Source: Snodgrassella alvi
Lineage (GTDB): Bacteria; Pseudomonadota; Gammaproteobacteria; Burkholderiales; Neisseriaceae
Length of the DNA stretch: 41,414 nucleotides
Reading direction: 5' to 3'
Assembly (NCBI RefSeq): GCF_002777745.1
Contig: NZ_MEIO01000030.1
Coordinates: 1-41,414, forward strand
The notes below the pieces were generated by a model. It ran no database searches. It saw only the letters and a list, made by a program, of their open reading frames with translations, and was not told the origin of the DNA. This document shows positions 11,640 through 22,195 of the stretch, piece by piece; position 1 is the stretch's first letter; each line of letters begins with the position of its first letter. The position numbers were made by a program, and so were the translations under genes.

Positions 11640-12329
11640 ATGAAAGGGTTAGAAGACAAATATGCACACATTACGGGTGATAGCTCTGGGGTAGGACTGG
11701 AAATGGCCAGAGAATTGATAGCGGAGAGTGCTAATGCAGCCTTCACAGATAGAAATAAAAATAGGCTATTAGAAGCTAAAAAAAGAGTTAGATGGAGATA
11801 TATTAATTTTTTAATGCGATGCGTTTAATTGTGCAGAACGGTAGTATTTTGCTGCAAATCTGACTGAGATCTGGCTCAGATTAGATGTTTTGTATATCAA
11901 TGTGGCAGGATTTTATCCATCAGCCAATAACTGCTTGGGATGGGATAGTTTTGACGGGGGCTATCAATATCAAGAATTTTTTCTGAGTCAGATTCTTTTA
12001 CTTTCCTAAGCTCAGTAATTTTGTAGGTTACGATAAATAGTAAAATCGCCTTGCCTCAAAGTAGTATCTATGTGTTGAGTAAAGTGGTTCTTTGTTCATT
12101 AGTCAGGACGCTGTTAGGAAAATTGATATCCAGAAATATTCGTTTCAATTGTTTATTACCAGATTCAGCAAATATGTCAGCGCATATGAATTTGAAGACT
12201 ACTGATTCAGAGGCAATAAAATAATTAAATTATAAAATTAATGAGTTAGTGCCACTCGGGTGTTTGGGTAGACTGATAGAAATGGTGAGAGTCACTGTTT
12301 GTCTGGCAGCTAATGAATTATCTTTATGA
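11640..12329 (+). pseudogene. Decayed short-chain dehydrogenase/reductase (SDR)
   Basis: Fragments of one classical SDR can be read in order but not in one frame. The start (RBS GGGGAA, ATG 11640) gives MKGLEDKYAHITGDSSGVGL, the Rossmann TGxxxGxG motif, and runs to a stop at 11826-11828. In a shifted frame, RLDVLYINVAGFYPSA (from about 11878) is the NNAG segment. Back in the first frame, YVLSK at 12069-12083 is the YxxxK catalytic motif, followed by SLVRTLLGKLISRNIRF. After an in-frame TAA comes INELVPLGCLGRL and then VTVCLAANELSL, ending at TGA 12327. The span of about 690 nt fits a normal SDR of about 245 residues. At least two frameshifts and several stops make it inactive. It is divergent from the HxlR gene. 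Confidence 0.85.
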
Positions 12330-12575
12330 TTTTATGATAAATAATCATTGATGTTGCTGTATGGAATATTTAACAATCAATATTAATTAATTCATGTGGG
12401 GAAAGATGACGGAGATGTTTATAAGGGTAAATCGGAGATTTAGTATGCCAATACAATACAATTGTAAGCATATATTTGATTATATGTTGTTTTATATAAA
12501 TTAGTGTTGATGGGTAATTATAAGATTTATGTAATTTTTTTAGAAGTTTAATGGTTTCTTGTTTTGATTGATTTA

Positions 12576-15128
12576 ATGAAAAAAGTAAATTCAAATATTT
12601 TATTATTTAAAATTTCAGTGGGTACGTTATCTATAATCCCTTTGTTCGCTAATGCCTCAATAATTATCGATGATTCTAATATAGAAAATTATACCGACAC
12701 GGGTATTATTGCTAGTGATGATGACGTGAAAATAAAAACTACTTTTGCTACTGCACCACACATTAATATGAATAGCGGTGGTATTGCGATTAGTGCTAAA
12801 AATGGCAAGTTGCTAGCTATTGGTGACACTGGTAGTACTGATAAGTTTATTATTCGAAATAATGCAGCGGGGAATTATAATACTTTTTACGGTTTGTATT
12901 TCATATCAGCTAAGGTTATTGCCAATAACGAACTGGACATAAGTCTGAAAGATGGTTCAGGTATTTATATAGCAAGTAAAGGGGATGGTGTATTTCACGA
13001 AAAGGTTTCTATAACTGGTATAGAGAACGGTAAGTTTATTGGCATTCGCACTTACAATAATTCGGTAGCATCCTCATTAATAGGTACATTTAATAAAGAA
13101 GTAAAAATTATTTCCTCAGGCCAGGATAGTTATGGCATTTATGCTCAAAGGAATAATAATCCTAATGCGTTAGGTTCAAAATTAATTTTTAAGGATAAAG
13201 TTACTATCAAGATGTCTGGTGGTAATAACGCTCATGGGATTGTCTTTGACCAGATTCCTTTTAACAGCGGCAATTTTGTGGCTGATGGTGGCAGCGTTAT
13301 TAATTTAGAGAATGGGGTCGATCTTTCCACTGATCATGGGGCGTCGATTAGTATGCAGCAAGTAGATGGCAAATTAGTGATTAATAGTGGCTTAAATGAG
13401 AATAAGATAATTTCAAAAGACAATCAACATTATAATGCAATAGAAGCATTTGCTGGAGTGGTGGATATTGTTGGCAAATCTGATATTGAAGGTGATGTTT
13501 ATTCATCGGCAAGTAGGTTAATCGCCGGTGAAGACATTTTTACTAAAGGTGTTGTTAATTTTAATCTTGCTAATGGTTCAATGTTATTAACCTCTATGGA
13601 AAATAATGCGCTGTCTAATTCAAGAGATAAAGGTGAAATTAATCTGGCAATTTCTGGTAATGCTAGTCAATGGAAAATGACCAACAGCTCGAGTATTGAT
13701 TCATTAATACTCGGTGATAATGCTAAAGTAAGTTTTGGTTATACCTATGCGGCTCTAGGTTCTATAGCAGCTCTTAATGGCACAAATCAGATGATATTAA
13801 GGTCTAATTCTTTAGCTGGTAATGGCATTTTTGAAATGCGAACTGCAATTGGTAAAAATTTTGCAAATGACATACTTAAAATTACAGGTTCAGGGCAAGC
13901 AATAGGCAATCATAAAATTACTATTGCTGATGATAAAACCGGTGCGGCGGCTGTAACAGGTAATGAGAAATTCACGCTGGTTGAAACGGAAGGTGGTGGA
14001 GCTAATTTTGGTTTGTCTTCACCGTCTTTTGATATTGGTGCATATCAATTTAATACGTTATCGAAAGTTAGTAATGGTCATGGTGCCGGTACTGAAGACT
14101 GGGTGCTATCAGGATCTGTGGCTTCTAATAATAACGATAACAGCGGCGGCATAAATGATAATAGCGGTCAAAATAAACCAATTTCGCCAAAACCATCATT
14201 AACGCATACTGCGCAGAACGCAGCTAATATTCTTAACTCAAATTATTTGATGAGTTATGTTGAAACGCAAACGTTATTGCAACGAATGGGCAAAATCCGA
14301 GCAAACGATACAATTGATGGTGAAGTATGGGGGCATGTATATACGGGTAAATTAAGCTCGTTTAATGACAAACGTTTGTCTAATTTTGATATGAGTTACT
14401 ATGGCTTACAATTCGGTATTGACCGAAAACTGGCTAACCATAATCAAGATATTTATTACGGTATTATGGGTGGTTTAAGTAAAGGCGATGTGAATCATAA
14501 TGTTGGTGATGGCTATACTAAGAGTTATTCTGTAGCACTTTATTCTACCGTGCAAAGCCAAACAGGCTTTTATGTTGATGGTTTAGTAAAGTATATGCAT
14601 ATGTCTAACAAATTTAATAGTCTGACTGGTGGTGGCTATCATGTTAAAGGTCATGGCAGTACTGAAGGTTTTTCAATCGGAACTGAAATTGGCAAACGTG
14701 TTCAGCTATCTTCAGCAATGCAAAATGCACAAGGATGGTATTTAGAACCTCAAGCTCAGGTTACTTTTTCACACCAAAAGGGTGCGATGATTAATGCAAC
14801 TAATGGGTTAAAAACTAGGTTGGGCAGCTATAATTCATTAATTGCACGTGCAAGTATGATTTTAGGCTACACAATACAGGCAAATAACAATCCGATAGAT
14901 ATTTATTTTAAAACAGGCTATCTGAAAGAATTTGGTGGTGAAACATCTTATACATTTAATCATGCTGTCAGAGAAAAGTATGATTTTGGTGGTCACTGGT
15001 GGGATAACGGAATTGGTATTAATGTGCAGTTGAAACAAAAACATAATTTTTATGGCGACGTGGCTTATTCACTGGGTAACAGGTTTGATCGAAAACAAAT
15101 AAATGTAGGGTATCGTTTTGATTTTTAA
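12576..15128 (+). CDS. Autotransporter (type Va secreted surface protein)
   Basis: A complete 850-residue autotransporter. The first 30 residues, starting MKKVNSNILLFK, form a signal peptide with a likely cleavage after PLFANA. The passenger, to about residue 540, is rich in Asn, Gly, Ser and Ile and has the irregular repeats of a beta-helix. A low-complexity Asn/Ser/Gly linker (near NNNDNSGGINDNSGQNKP) leads into a beta-barrel of about 280 residues ending in INVGYRFDF, with the aromatic C-terminus that outer-membrane proteins need. I do not recognise the passenger, and adhesion is a guess from architecture. The ATG at 12576 lacks a visible Shine-Dalgarno; a TTG four codons earlier is the alternative. 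The gene is AT-rich, stands alone and is flanked by degraded DNA. Confidence 0.9.
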   Translation: MKKVNSNILLFKISVGTLSIIPLFANASIIIDDSNIENYTDTGIIASDDDVKIKTTFATAPHINMNSGGIAISAKNGKLLAIGDTGSTDKFIIRNNAAGNYNTFYGLYFISAKVIANNELDISLKDGSGIYIASKGDGVFHEKVSITGIENGKFIGIRTYNNSVASSLIGTFNKEVKIISSGQDSYGIYAQRNNNPNALGSKLIFKDKVTIKMSGGNNAHGIVFDQIPFNSGNFVADGGSVINLENGVDLSTDHGASISMQQVDGKLVINSGLNENKIISKDNQHYNAIEAFAGVVDIVGKSDIEGDVYSSASRLIAGEDIFTKGVVNFNLANGSMLLTSMENNALSNSRDKGEINLAISGNASQWKMTNSSSIDSLILGDNAKVSFGYTYAALGSIAALNGTNQMILRSNSLAGNGIFEMRTAIGKNFANDILKITGSGQAIGNHKITIADDKTGAAAVTGNEKFTLVETEGGGANFGLSSPSFDIGAYQFNTLSKVSNGHGAGTEDWVLSGSVASNNNDNSGGINDNSGQNKPISPKPSLTHTAQNAANILNSNYLMSYVETQTLLQRMGKIRANDTIDGEVWGHVYTGKLSSFNDKRLSNFDMSYYGLQFGIDRKLANHNQDIYYGIMGGLSKGDVNHNVGDGYTKSYSVALYSTVQSQTGFYVDGLVKYMHMSNKFNSLTGGGYHVKGHGSTEGFSIGTEIGKRVQLSSAMQNAQGWYLEPQAQVTFSHQKGAMINATNGLKTRLGSYNSLIARASMILGYTIQANNNPIDIYFKTGYLKEFGGETSYTFNHAVREKYDFGGHWWDNGIGINVQLKQKHNFYGDVAYSLGNRFDRKQINVGYRFDF

Positions 15129-15872
15129 TTCTAAATAGTCTTCACTTCTTGTAAAAGGCTGGGTTTTAGTTAAAGCCGTTAGACAAAATTGATTTTTAAA
15201 TTTTTTTAAACTTGCTTTGTTAATTTAAACTATATATTGTTGTTATTGATATAAATACTTAGATAAGAAGTATTGATAATAAATATCTTTAACTATGATT
15301 GCTGATGGGTACATTTTATTATTATTTCGACTGATTTTCTGTGATTACACGGAACTATTCTTAGGCTGATGAATGGGTATATTATCAATTTTGGTTAAAT
15401 CAGTAGCCAGTATTAGTAATGGTATTAATGAATTATTAGGACAGTAGGGTTTTAAATGCTTGCTGAAAATGTCTACGATTAGCCTAAGCCTGTATCAATC
15501 AGTATATTTTATTTTTATTAAATAAGCTGGTGAAGATTATGGTTACTGCCTGTAATTAGCAATATAAATTAGGTTGTAAAAATGGGGATTATTTGCAATG
15601 CATAAGCTAAATAGCGGTGGTAAATACACTTAATCTGTAATAAGAAACGGAATTATTAAAGTGATTTAGATAATTGTTTGTTATTGGCATTAAATAACCT
15701 AAATTTCGGTGGATTTTATGCTCTAGGTATTATTAAGGCTTTATCTTACTCGTGTTTGCATATATTGATGTTAAGGTAAACGGAAACTAAAAGAGGCTTA
15801 AATAGTTTCTATGTATCCTGTTGAATGCTGAGGCAGTGCAAAGGCAATTTAAGTTACTATTATTAATAGTTG
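15129..15872. other. AT-rich intergenic stretch, nothing recognised
   Basis: 744 nt between the autotransporter stop and the 3' end of thrB. All six frames are frequently interrupted and I recognise no protein fragment, RNA gene or convincing terminator. It is probably decayed sequence. Confidence 0.5.
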
Positions 15873-16793
15873 TTAAGTTTTCAGATTCAGTAATAAATCT
15901 CGGAAAGCGTTTGGGTCTTTGATAAAAGTAATTTCTCCTACTTGTGGAAAATGGTAATCAAGCAGTCGGGAAACCCAGAAACGAATACATGCAGCCCGTT
16001 GTGCAACTGGGAAATAATCCCGTTCGGCAGAGGTGAGGGGTCGTATACTTTCATAGCCATTTATAAATGCCTGTTGCAGGGTATAGTCGAGATGATTGTC
16101 TGCCCGCCGTGCCCAGTCATTTACGGCAATGGCGAGGTCATACATGAAATTACCGTTACATGCATAATAAAAATCTATAAAGCCAGCCACTTGTTCGCCA
16201 TTTAGTAAAACATTATCGCGAAATAAATCAGCATGGATAATACCACTAGGTAAATCAGTGCGTTCGTTCTTATCAAAAAAAGCAATCTCTTCTTGTAATA
16301 ACTGGTTATCTTCGGCATCTAGAAATCTTGATAACCGGATACTGGCTTCGCGCCACCAAATTGTATAGCGCGGGTTGTTCATTTTTAATGGAAAGCTGGT
16401 GCCAGCCTGATGCATTTTTGCCAGCATGGCACCAGTATTGAAACATTGTTGTCTGGATGGGCTGCTGGTGTCACTACCTGACAGACAAGTTACCAGACAG
16501 GCGGGTTTGCCAACCAGTGTACTATCCAGACGGCCATCAATTCGTGCAATCGGGGCAGGGCAGGCCACGCCCTTGGCACTTAGGTGTTGGGTTAAATCCA
16601 GAAAAAAAGGCAGTTCAGCCTGAGTCATGGCCTCAAATACCGTCAGTACATAACGTCCTTGTGTTGTGGTAACAAAATAATTACTGTTGGTAACGCCCTG
16701 AGCGATACCTTGCAAACTAATAAGCCGACCCAAGTGATAATCTCGCAAAAAGCTGCGCATTTCATCATCATTAATGCTGGTATAGACAGACAT
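15873..16793 (-). CDS. thrB: Homoserine kinase, APH-fold type
   Basis: A 306-residue kinase that phosphorylates homoserine in threonine synthesis. It belongs to the aminoglycoside-phosphotransferase-like fold used for ThrB in many proteobacteria, not the GHMP kinase fold of E. coli. It opens with [19 protein letters not shown], carries the glycine-loop segment [20 protein letters not shown], the catalytic loop [13 protein letters not shown] (Asp at about 189) and the metal-binding FIDFYYAC. The start is the ATG at 16793, with GGTGA upstream, in preference to a TTG four codons earlier. It is divergent from tcyP across a 269-nt gap containing an inverted repeat. Together with asd, about 2 kb away, it covers steps of the aspartate-family amino acid pathway. 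Confidence 0.93.
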   Translation of the reverse strand: MSVYTSINDDEMRSFLRDYHLGRLISLQGIAQGVTNSNYFVTTTQGRYVLTVFEAMTQAELPFFLDLTQHLSAKGVACPAPIARIDGRLDSTLVGKPACLVTCLSGSDTSSPSRQQCFNTGAMLAKMHQAGTSFPLKMNNPRYTIWWREASIRLSRFLDAEDNQLLQEEIAFFDKNERTDLPSGIIHADLFRDNVLLNGEQVAGFIDFYYACNGNFMYDLAIAVNDWARRADNHLDYTLQQAFINGYESIRPLTSAERDYFPVAQRAACIRFWVSRLLDYHFPQVGEITFIKDPNAFRDLLLNLKT

Positions 16794-16870
16794 GGATGTC
16801 ACCAATCAAACAGGTTATATACGGTATAGAAAGAAGCAGGATATTTATTCTGGTAACCAGAACGAATGCA

Positions 16871-16895
16871 TGATAACAAAAAAATGTTGTTATCA
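16871..16895. promoter_or_regulatory. Inverted repeat between thrB and tcyP, candidate operator
   Basis: A perfect 9-bp inverted repeat, TGATAACAA (16871-16879) and TTGTTATCA (16887-16895), with a 7-nt A-rich centre lies between the divergent starts of thrB and tcyP. There is no T-tract in either direction, so an operator for a dimeric regulator fits better than a terminator. The regulator is unknown. Confidence 0.4.
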
Positions 16896-17062
16896 GGCAA
16901 ATGTATTAAGCTAAATTATGTTGTTTTTATTCTTAATGCATATAACAAAAAGGCATAAGTGAATGCATAAGGGCTATTTCACAAGTTGGTTGCTTTTACG
17001 TATCCTTGAGCTGCACTATGTATTAAATGCTGGCTGAAGTGTTGCTGGCGCAGGAGTATAAA

Positions 17063-18451
17063 ATGAATTTATCTTTGCTCGCGAACACAGTAGTGTTCGC
17101 GTTGTTGTTATGGGCGCTGAGCCGTATGCATTCCACTCAATGGAGTTTGTCCAGAAAAGTATTATTGGGCATGATTCTGGGTATTGTATTTGGTTTGGGG
17201 CTGCAATTCGTTTACGGCGCATCCAGTCCAGTGATTGATGCTTCTGTGCAGTGGTTTGACGTTGTTGGTAATGGCTATGTACGGCTATTACAAATGGTGG
17301 TAATGCCACTAGTGTTTGTTTCAATTTTAAGTGCAGTAGCACGGCTACATAATGCAACTCAGCTTGGAAAAATCAGCCTGATGACGATAGGAGTATTGCT
17401 GCTTACTACAGCTATTGCCGCGCTGATTGGTACTCTGCTTACCAGTTTGTTTGGACTGACTGCCAGTGGACTGATTCAGGGTGATGCTGAAACCGCGCGC
17501 TTCAATGCAATTCAGACAAATTATGTTGGTAAGGTGGCCGATTTAAGCGTACCACAGCTGTTACTGTCATTTATTCCGAAAAATCCTTTTGCCGATTTAA
17601 CAGGAGCTAACCCAACTTCTATTATCAGTGTGGTGATTTTTGCTGCATTTTTGGGTATGGCTGCTTTGAAATTATTGAAAGATGATGCTGTTAAAGGTGA
17701 ACGCGTATTGATGGCAATTGATATTCTGCAAAGCTGGGTAATGAAACTAGTGCGACTAGTGATGCTATTAACACCTTATGGTGTACTGGCTTTAATGACT
17801 AAGGTAGTGGCGGCTTCCAATATGCAGGATATTATCAAGCTGGGTGGCTTTGTATTAGTATCTTATCTGGCACTGGCACTGATGTTTATGGTGCATGGTT
17901 TGTTACTAGGAATATTTGGTATCAATCCGGGCAAATATTTTCAGAAAGTATGGCCAGTACTGACTTTTGCGTTTACCAGCCGTTCCAGTGCAGCTTCTAT
18001 CCCACTTAATGTTGAAGTGCAGACGCAGCGTTTGGGTGTGCCGAGATCAATTGCCGGTTTTGCTGCTTCTTTTGGTGCTACTATTGGCCAGAATGGCTGT
18101 GCCGGCCTGTATCCTGCTATGCTGGCAACCATGATTGCGCCAACTGTGGGTATTAATCCTCTGGATCCATGGTGGATTGCAACACTGGTGGGGATGGTAA
18201 CCATTAGTTCTGTAGGCGTGGCTGGTGTTGGAGGTGGCGCTACATTTGCTGCGCTGATTGTATTACCTGCAATGGGTTTACCGATTACTCTGGTTGCTTT
18301 GCTGATTTCTGTTGAACCATTGATTGATATGGGGCGTACGGCATTGAATGTCAGCGGTGCTATGACCGCAGGTACTTTAACTAGTCAGTGGCTGCATCAA
18401 ACTAATAAGACAATATTCAATAATAATGAACATAGTGAACCGGTACAGTAA
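17063..18451 (+). CDS. tcyP: L-cystine symporter TcyP (dicarboxylate/amino acid:cation symporter family)
   Basis: A 462-residue inner-membrane transporter of the glutamate/DAACS symporter family. It matches E. coli TcyP (YdjN), the cystine importer, almost along its whole length as I recall that sequence, for example [55 protein letters not shown] and [18 protein letters not shown]. The serine-rich re-entrant hairpin and the DMGRTALN helix that form the substrate site are intact. The start is the ATG at 17063 because AGGAG (17052-17056) lies 6 nt upstream; an ORF extension of 12 codons is ignored. Role: uptake of cystine as a sulfur and cysteine source. It is monocistronic, divergent from thrB, and ends in a terminator. 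Confidence 0.92.
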   Translation: MNLSLLANTVVFALLLWALSRMHSTQWSLSRKVLLGMILGIVFGLGLQFVYGASSPVIDASVQWFDVVGNGYVRLLQMVVMPLVFVSILSAVARLHNATQLGKISLMTIGVLLLTTAIAALIGTLLTSLFGLTASGLIQGDAETARFNAIQTNYVGKVADLSVPQLLLSFIPKNPFADLTGANPTSIISVVIFAAFLGMAALKLLKDDAVKGERVLMAIDILQSWVMKLVRLVMLLTPYGVLALMTKVVAASNMQDIIKLGGFVLVSYLALALMFMVHGLLLGIFGINPGKYFQKVWPVLTFAFTSRSSAASIPLNVEVQTQRLGVPRSIAGFAASFGATIGQNGCAGLYPAMLATMIAPTVGINPLDPWWIATLVGMVTISSVGVAGVGGGATFAALIVLPAMGLPITLVALLISVEPLIDMGRTALNVSGAMTAGTLTSQWLHQTNKTIFNNNEHSEPVQ

Positions 18452-18488
18452 TCGTTTTATGTTAAAGTAAGAATTATTATAGCTTGTC

Positions 18489-18521
18489 GCCAGTCTGAAA
18501 TAGCAGACTGGCTGATTTTTT
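18489..18521 (+). terminator. Terminator of tcyP
   Basis: A 9-bp stem, GCCAGTCTG (18489-18497) and CAGACTGGC (18504-18512), with an AAATAG loop is followed by TGATTTTTT. It lies 37 nt after the tcyP stop. Confidence 0.85.
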
Positions 18522-18664
18522 ATTTGATCGGAGGCTGAGTAAATTGAGTGGCTTGCGGTTGTTGTCCAGACCATAAAACAGGACAGTTAAAAGCTAAACT
18601 GTCCTGTTGCAACCAAAAAGTGCTTAAAAATCGGTATTTGGCTGAGTTAATTGAATCCAGTTGC

Positions 18665-19780
18665 TTATCTGCTTTGTAAAACAATCTGTAACATGCGCCG
18701 GATTGGCTCAGCAGCGCCCCATAAAAGCTGGTCGCCCACAGTAAAGGCACTGATGTATTCGCCACCCATGCCCATTTTGCGAATGCGACCTACTGGTACA
18801 GTTAAGGTACCTGTTACAGCGGCTGGTGTTAGCTCATGTATGGAAGCATTTTTCTCATTAGGCACCACTTTTACCCATTCATTGGCTGTGGACAGAATTT
18901 TTTCAATTTCACCAACTGGTAAATCCTGTTTCAGTTTCAATGTTAATGCCTGACTATGGCAACGCATCGCACCTACACGCACACATAACCCATCAATAAT
19001 AATTGGTTGTGCACTACGGCCTAAAATCTTATTGGTTTCAGCCGCACCTTTCCATTCTTCCTTCGACTGACCATTACCCAGATCAGCATCAATCCATGGA
19101 ATCAGGCTACCCGCCAGTGGGACGCCAAACTGTGCCTGTGGATAGGCATCGCTGCGCAAAAAGTCGGCTACCTTGCGGTCGATGGCCAGAATGGCACTGG
19201 CCGGATCAGCCAGTTCAGTGCTGACCTGTGCTTCGATTGCACCCATGGCACTAATCAGCTCGCGCATATTCTGTGCGCCAGCACCAGATGCTGCCTGATA
19301 GGTCATGCTGGTGGCCCACTCCACTAAATCCTGCTCAAACAGGCCGCCCAGCGCCATCAGCATCAGTGACACGGTACAGTTGCCGCCAACAAAATCCCTG
19401 ATTCCATTTGCCAAAGCAGTATCAATAACCGGACGGTTTACCGGATCGAGGACGATTACTGCCTTATCGCTCATCCGCAGGGTGGATGCGGCGTCAATCC
19501 AGTAACCCTGCCAGCCCTGTTCACGTAATGGCTGGTGTACTGCTTTTGTGTAGTCACCGCCCTGACAGGTAACAATAATATCCATTTGTGCCAGAGCATC
19601 CAGATTATGCGCATCCAGCAGGGTTTTTGCTGTCTGACCAAAATCTGGTGCTGCTGCACCGGCTGCCGACGTCGTAAAAAAATACGCATCTGCAATATCT
19701 TGAAAATCATTTTCTTCCTGCATACGCTGCATTAATACCGAACCCACCATACCGCGCCAGCCAACAAAACCTACTTTCAC
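18665..19780 (-). CDS. asd: Aspartate-semialdehyde dehydrogenase
   Basis: A 371-residue NADPH-dependent enzyme that reduces aspartyl phosphate to aspartate semialdehyde, the branch point for lysine/diaminopimelate, methionine and threonine. The N-terminus [19 protein letters not shown] is the nucleotide-binding loop. The catalytic cysteine is Cys135 in [10 protein letters not shown], and the acid/base histidine lies in [16 protein letters not shown]. Length is as in E. coli (367). Translation starts at GTG (19778-19780), supported by AAGGAG seven nucleotides upstream. It is divergent from murJ. Since the pathway feeds diaminopimelate to peptidoglycan, the murJ neighbourhood may be functional, but the divergent layout does not prove it. 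Confidence 0.95.
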   Translation of the reverse strand: MKVGFVGWRGMVGSVLMQRMQEENDFQDIADAYFFTTSAAGAAAPDFGQTAKTLLDAHNLDALAQMDIIVTCQGGDYTKAVHQPLREQGWQGYWIDAASTLRMSDKAVIVLDPVNRPVIDTALANGIRDFVGGNCTVSLMLMALGGLFEQDLVEWATSMTYQAASGAGAQNMRELISAMGAIEAQVSTELADPASAILAIDRKVADFLRSDAYPQAQFGVPLAGSLIPWIDADLGNGQSKEEWKGAAETNKILGRSAQPIIIDGLCVRVGAMRCHSQALTLKLKQDLPVGEIEKILSTANEWVKVVPNEKNASIHELTPAAVTGTLTVPVGRIRKMGMGGEYISAFTVGDQLLWGAAEPIRRMLQIVLQSR

Positions 19781-20019
19781 AGGGTACTCCTTAACTATTT
19801 TTAATTTAATAAAAATCTCTGATTACAGAAATACATTCAGTCTTTTAACCATAATCAGGATCATTTGTAAACTGTTAATTATTGTCGGGATAAATTTCTA
19901 ACTGCACAGTGTATATTTTGTCGGGCTAATAACGTGAATTCAACGTGGCCAGTTTCCCGTATAGAATCAACAGGCATTCCAGTGTACACTTTCGCCTTTG
20001 TTTTCAATTGGCATTACTG

Positions 20020-21558
20020 ATGAATTTACTGCGTACTTTGGCTAAAGTCAGCAGCATGACCATGTTGTCACGTATATTGGGTTTCATCCGCGACACCATC
20101 ATTGCCCGCAGCTTTGGTGCAGGTATGGCTACTGATGCTTTTTTTGTGGCATTTAAATTGCCGAATCTGCTGCGGCGTATTTTTGCAGAAGGTGCGTTTT
20201 CACAGGCATTTGTGCCGATACTGGCTGAATATCGGGAAACACGTTCACCAGAGGCTACCCGGGCGTTTGTGCAGCACGTGGCCGGTTTGCTTTCATTCGT
20301 ATTGATTATTGTTACTGCCATTGGTATTTTGACTGCGCCGGTAGTGATTTATTTATCTGCACCAGGATTTCAGCAGGATGCAGATAAGTTTTCTCTGTCA
20401 GTACAACTGTTACGCATTACTTTTCCTTACATTTTTCTGATTTCACTGTCCTCACTGGTTGGCAGCATACTCAATACCTACCATCAGTTTATCGTTCCGG
20501 CTTTTACCCCTACCTTTCTCAATATATCCTTTATTGTGTTTGCCTTATGGCTGGCACCTTATTTTCATCCACCGATTCTGGCTCTGGCATGGGCAGTATT
20601 CGTGGGTGGATTATTACAGTTGCTGTATCAGCTACCATATTTATTTAGGCTGGGTTTTCTTTCCATGCCTAAACTTAAATTTAGAGACACAGCAGTTAAT
20701 CGAGTATTAAAACAAATGGCACCAGCCATTCTTGGAGTCTCTGTGGCTCAAATATCTCTGGTGATTAACACCATTTTTGCTTCCTATCTGCAATCCGGTT
20801 CAGTATCGTGGATGTATTATGCTGACCGGCTGATGGAATTGCCGACAGGTGTACTCGGTGTGGCTCTGGGAACCATTCTTTTACCTACTCTGTCAAGACA
20901 CTCGGCTACCAATGATATTGCTAGTTTTTCTGCTTTACTGGATTGGGGTTTGCGTTTGTGTATGCTGCTGACTTTGCCAGCGGCAGTGGGTATGGCCGTA
21001 TTGTCATTTCCACTGGTTGCCACTCTGTTTATGTACCGGCAATTCAGTGAATACGATGCGCTGATGACGCAGGGTGCTTTGGTAGCCTATTCGGTAGGAC
21101 TGATTGGTCTGATCCTGATTAAAGTACTCGCACCGGGTTTTTATGCCCGCCAGAATATCAAAACACCAGTAAAAATCGCCATTTTCACCTTATGCATGAC
21201 GCAAATGATGAACCTGCTGTTTATCTGGAAATTGCAACATGTCGGACTAGCACTCGCTATCAGTTTGGGCGCCTGTATTAATGCAGGCTTGCTATTTACC
21301 TTGTTAAGGCGGCAGAAACTGTATACGCCCAGTCCGGGGTGGGCGCGTTTTCTGGTACGTCTGATTCTGGCACTGATTATCATGGGTGTTGGTCTATGGA
21401 CATTACAGCAATGGTTACCGTTCAATTGGCATAGTAATGGCTGGACAAAAGTTGGTCAGTTAAGTGTACTGATTATTGCCGGTATCGTTCTATACTTTGG
21501 TGCCTTGTTTGCATTGGGATTCCGTATACGTGATTTCCGGCGTGCTGAAGCAGAATAG
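20020..21558 (+). CDS. murJ: Lipid II flippase MurJ
   Basis: A 512-residue polytopic membrane protein of the MOP superfamily that moves lipid II across the inner membrane for peptidoglycan synthesis. It starts [20 protein letters not shown] and contains the very conserved [20 protein letters not shown], then [19 protein letters not shown], and later [20 protein letters not shown] and [20 protein letters not shown]. About 14 hydrophobic segments are visible, and the length matches E. coli (511). The ATG at 20020 is chosen by family alignment; the ORF extends 25 codons upstream without similarity. No strong Shine-Dalgarno is visible. The lyase-like pseudogene converges on its 3' end. Confidence 0.95.
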   Translation: MNLLRTLAKVSSMTMLSRILGFIRDTIIARSFGAGMATDAFFVAFKLPNLLRRIFAEGAFSQAFVPILAEYRETRSPEATRAFVQHVAGLLSFVLIIVTAIGILTAPVVIYLSAPGFQQDADKFSLSVQLLRITFPYIFLISLSSLVGSILNTYHQFIVPAFTPTFLNISFIVFALWLAPYFHPPILALAWAVFVGGLLQLLYQLPYLFRLGFLSMPKLKFRDTAVNRVLKQMAPAILGVSVAQISLVINTIFASYLQSGSVSWMYYADRLMELPTGVLGVALGTILLPTLSRHSATNDIASFSALLDWGLRLCMLLTLPAAVGMAVLSFPLVATLFMYRQFSEYDALMTQGALVAYSVGLIGLILIKVLAPGFYARQNIKTPVKIAIFTLCMTQMMNLLFIWKLQHVGLALAISLGACINAGLLFTLLRRQKLYTPSPGWARFLVRLILALIIMGVGLWTLQQWLPFNWHSNGWTKVGQLSVLIIAGIVLYFGALFALGFRIRDFRRAEAE

Positions 21559-21597
21559 GTGTGAGAGACCTTTGCTGGAAAGAATACATAATTTTAA

Positions 21598-21905
21598 TTA
21601 TTTGCTTTCAAATTCCTTTAATTCTTCGGCAATGAAATAATTAACCAGATCGGCGTATAGAGCTTTGATTACTTCTCCATTCAACCCCATCTCATCAGCC
21701 CATTGTTTGCGCTTTTCCAGCATGCTGTTAAAACGTTCTGTGGCTTGTACATCTGTAGCATTTTTTTGAATTTACTGGCTGTTTTTACATAGTTAAAACG
21801 GGCAGAAAGTAACTGAATTACAGTATAATCAATATGATCTATTTCTCTGCGAATGTCACTCATATCGTGACATTCAGCAGGCAAGAGAACAGGATGGTAT
21901 TGCAT
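21598..21905 (-). pseudogene. Frameshifted chorismate mutase / isochorismate pyruvate-lyase (PchB-like)
   Basis: A small AroQ-fold protein broken by one missing base. From ATG 21905, with GAGGA upstream, it reads MQYHPVLLPAECHDMSDIRR, then DHIDYTVIQLLSARFNYVKT and ASKFKK, the usual first helix with its active-site arginine and lysine. At a run of seven A on the coding strand (21761-21767) the frame slips and would end early near 21681. Adding one base restores NATDVQATERFNSMLEKRKQ, then GLNGEVIKALYADLVNYFIA and EELKEFESK, ending at TAA 21598, for a normal length of about 102 residues. The PchB family's terminal IAEQIK-type motif reads IAEELK here. The cause could be recent inactivation, tract-length variation or a sequencing error. 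Confidence 0.8.
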
Positions 21906-22139
21906 CTTTTATATCCTCTGTTTTTAAGTGTTTATATATTATAAGGATATTTCAAAATTTGCATGTAGTTAAAATTGGTAAAGCTTTTAATTGTTATTTT
22001 TATTATATTTATTGTTAATAAATGATAATTTTTAAGGTAGATTTAGTTACTTGCATTATGTTATAGGGATAATAATAGTGTAATATGTCGTTTTAAGTTT
22101 TTAACCATTTGTAATAAATGAAAAAAAATTATGCTAGGC

Positions 22140-22148
22140 TGTTATAAT
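22140..22148 (+). promoter_or_regulatory. Extended -10 promoter candidate for the nuo operon
   Basis: TGTTATAAT, a consensus extended -10, lies 188 nt before nuoA in the 430-nt leader. A second, weaker hexamer, TACAAT at 22290-22295, is closer to the gene. Neither has a good -35. Which one is used decides whether the Fur box at 22196-22214 lies downstream of or upstream from the transcription start. Confidence 0.45.
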
Positions 22149-22195
22149 TTTGAAAGAAGAAAAAAGAAGAAAATTGAAAATAAAATATTAATAAC

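Noticed and set aside
12469-12486. Inverted repeat CATATA-N6-TATATG upstream of the first autotransporter
   Set aside because: It is short and made only of A and T apart from the end bases; such palindromes are common in this region.
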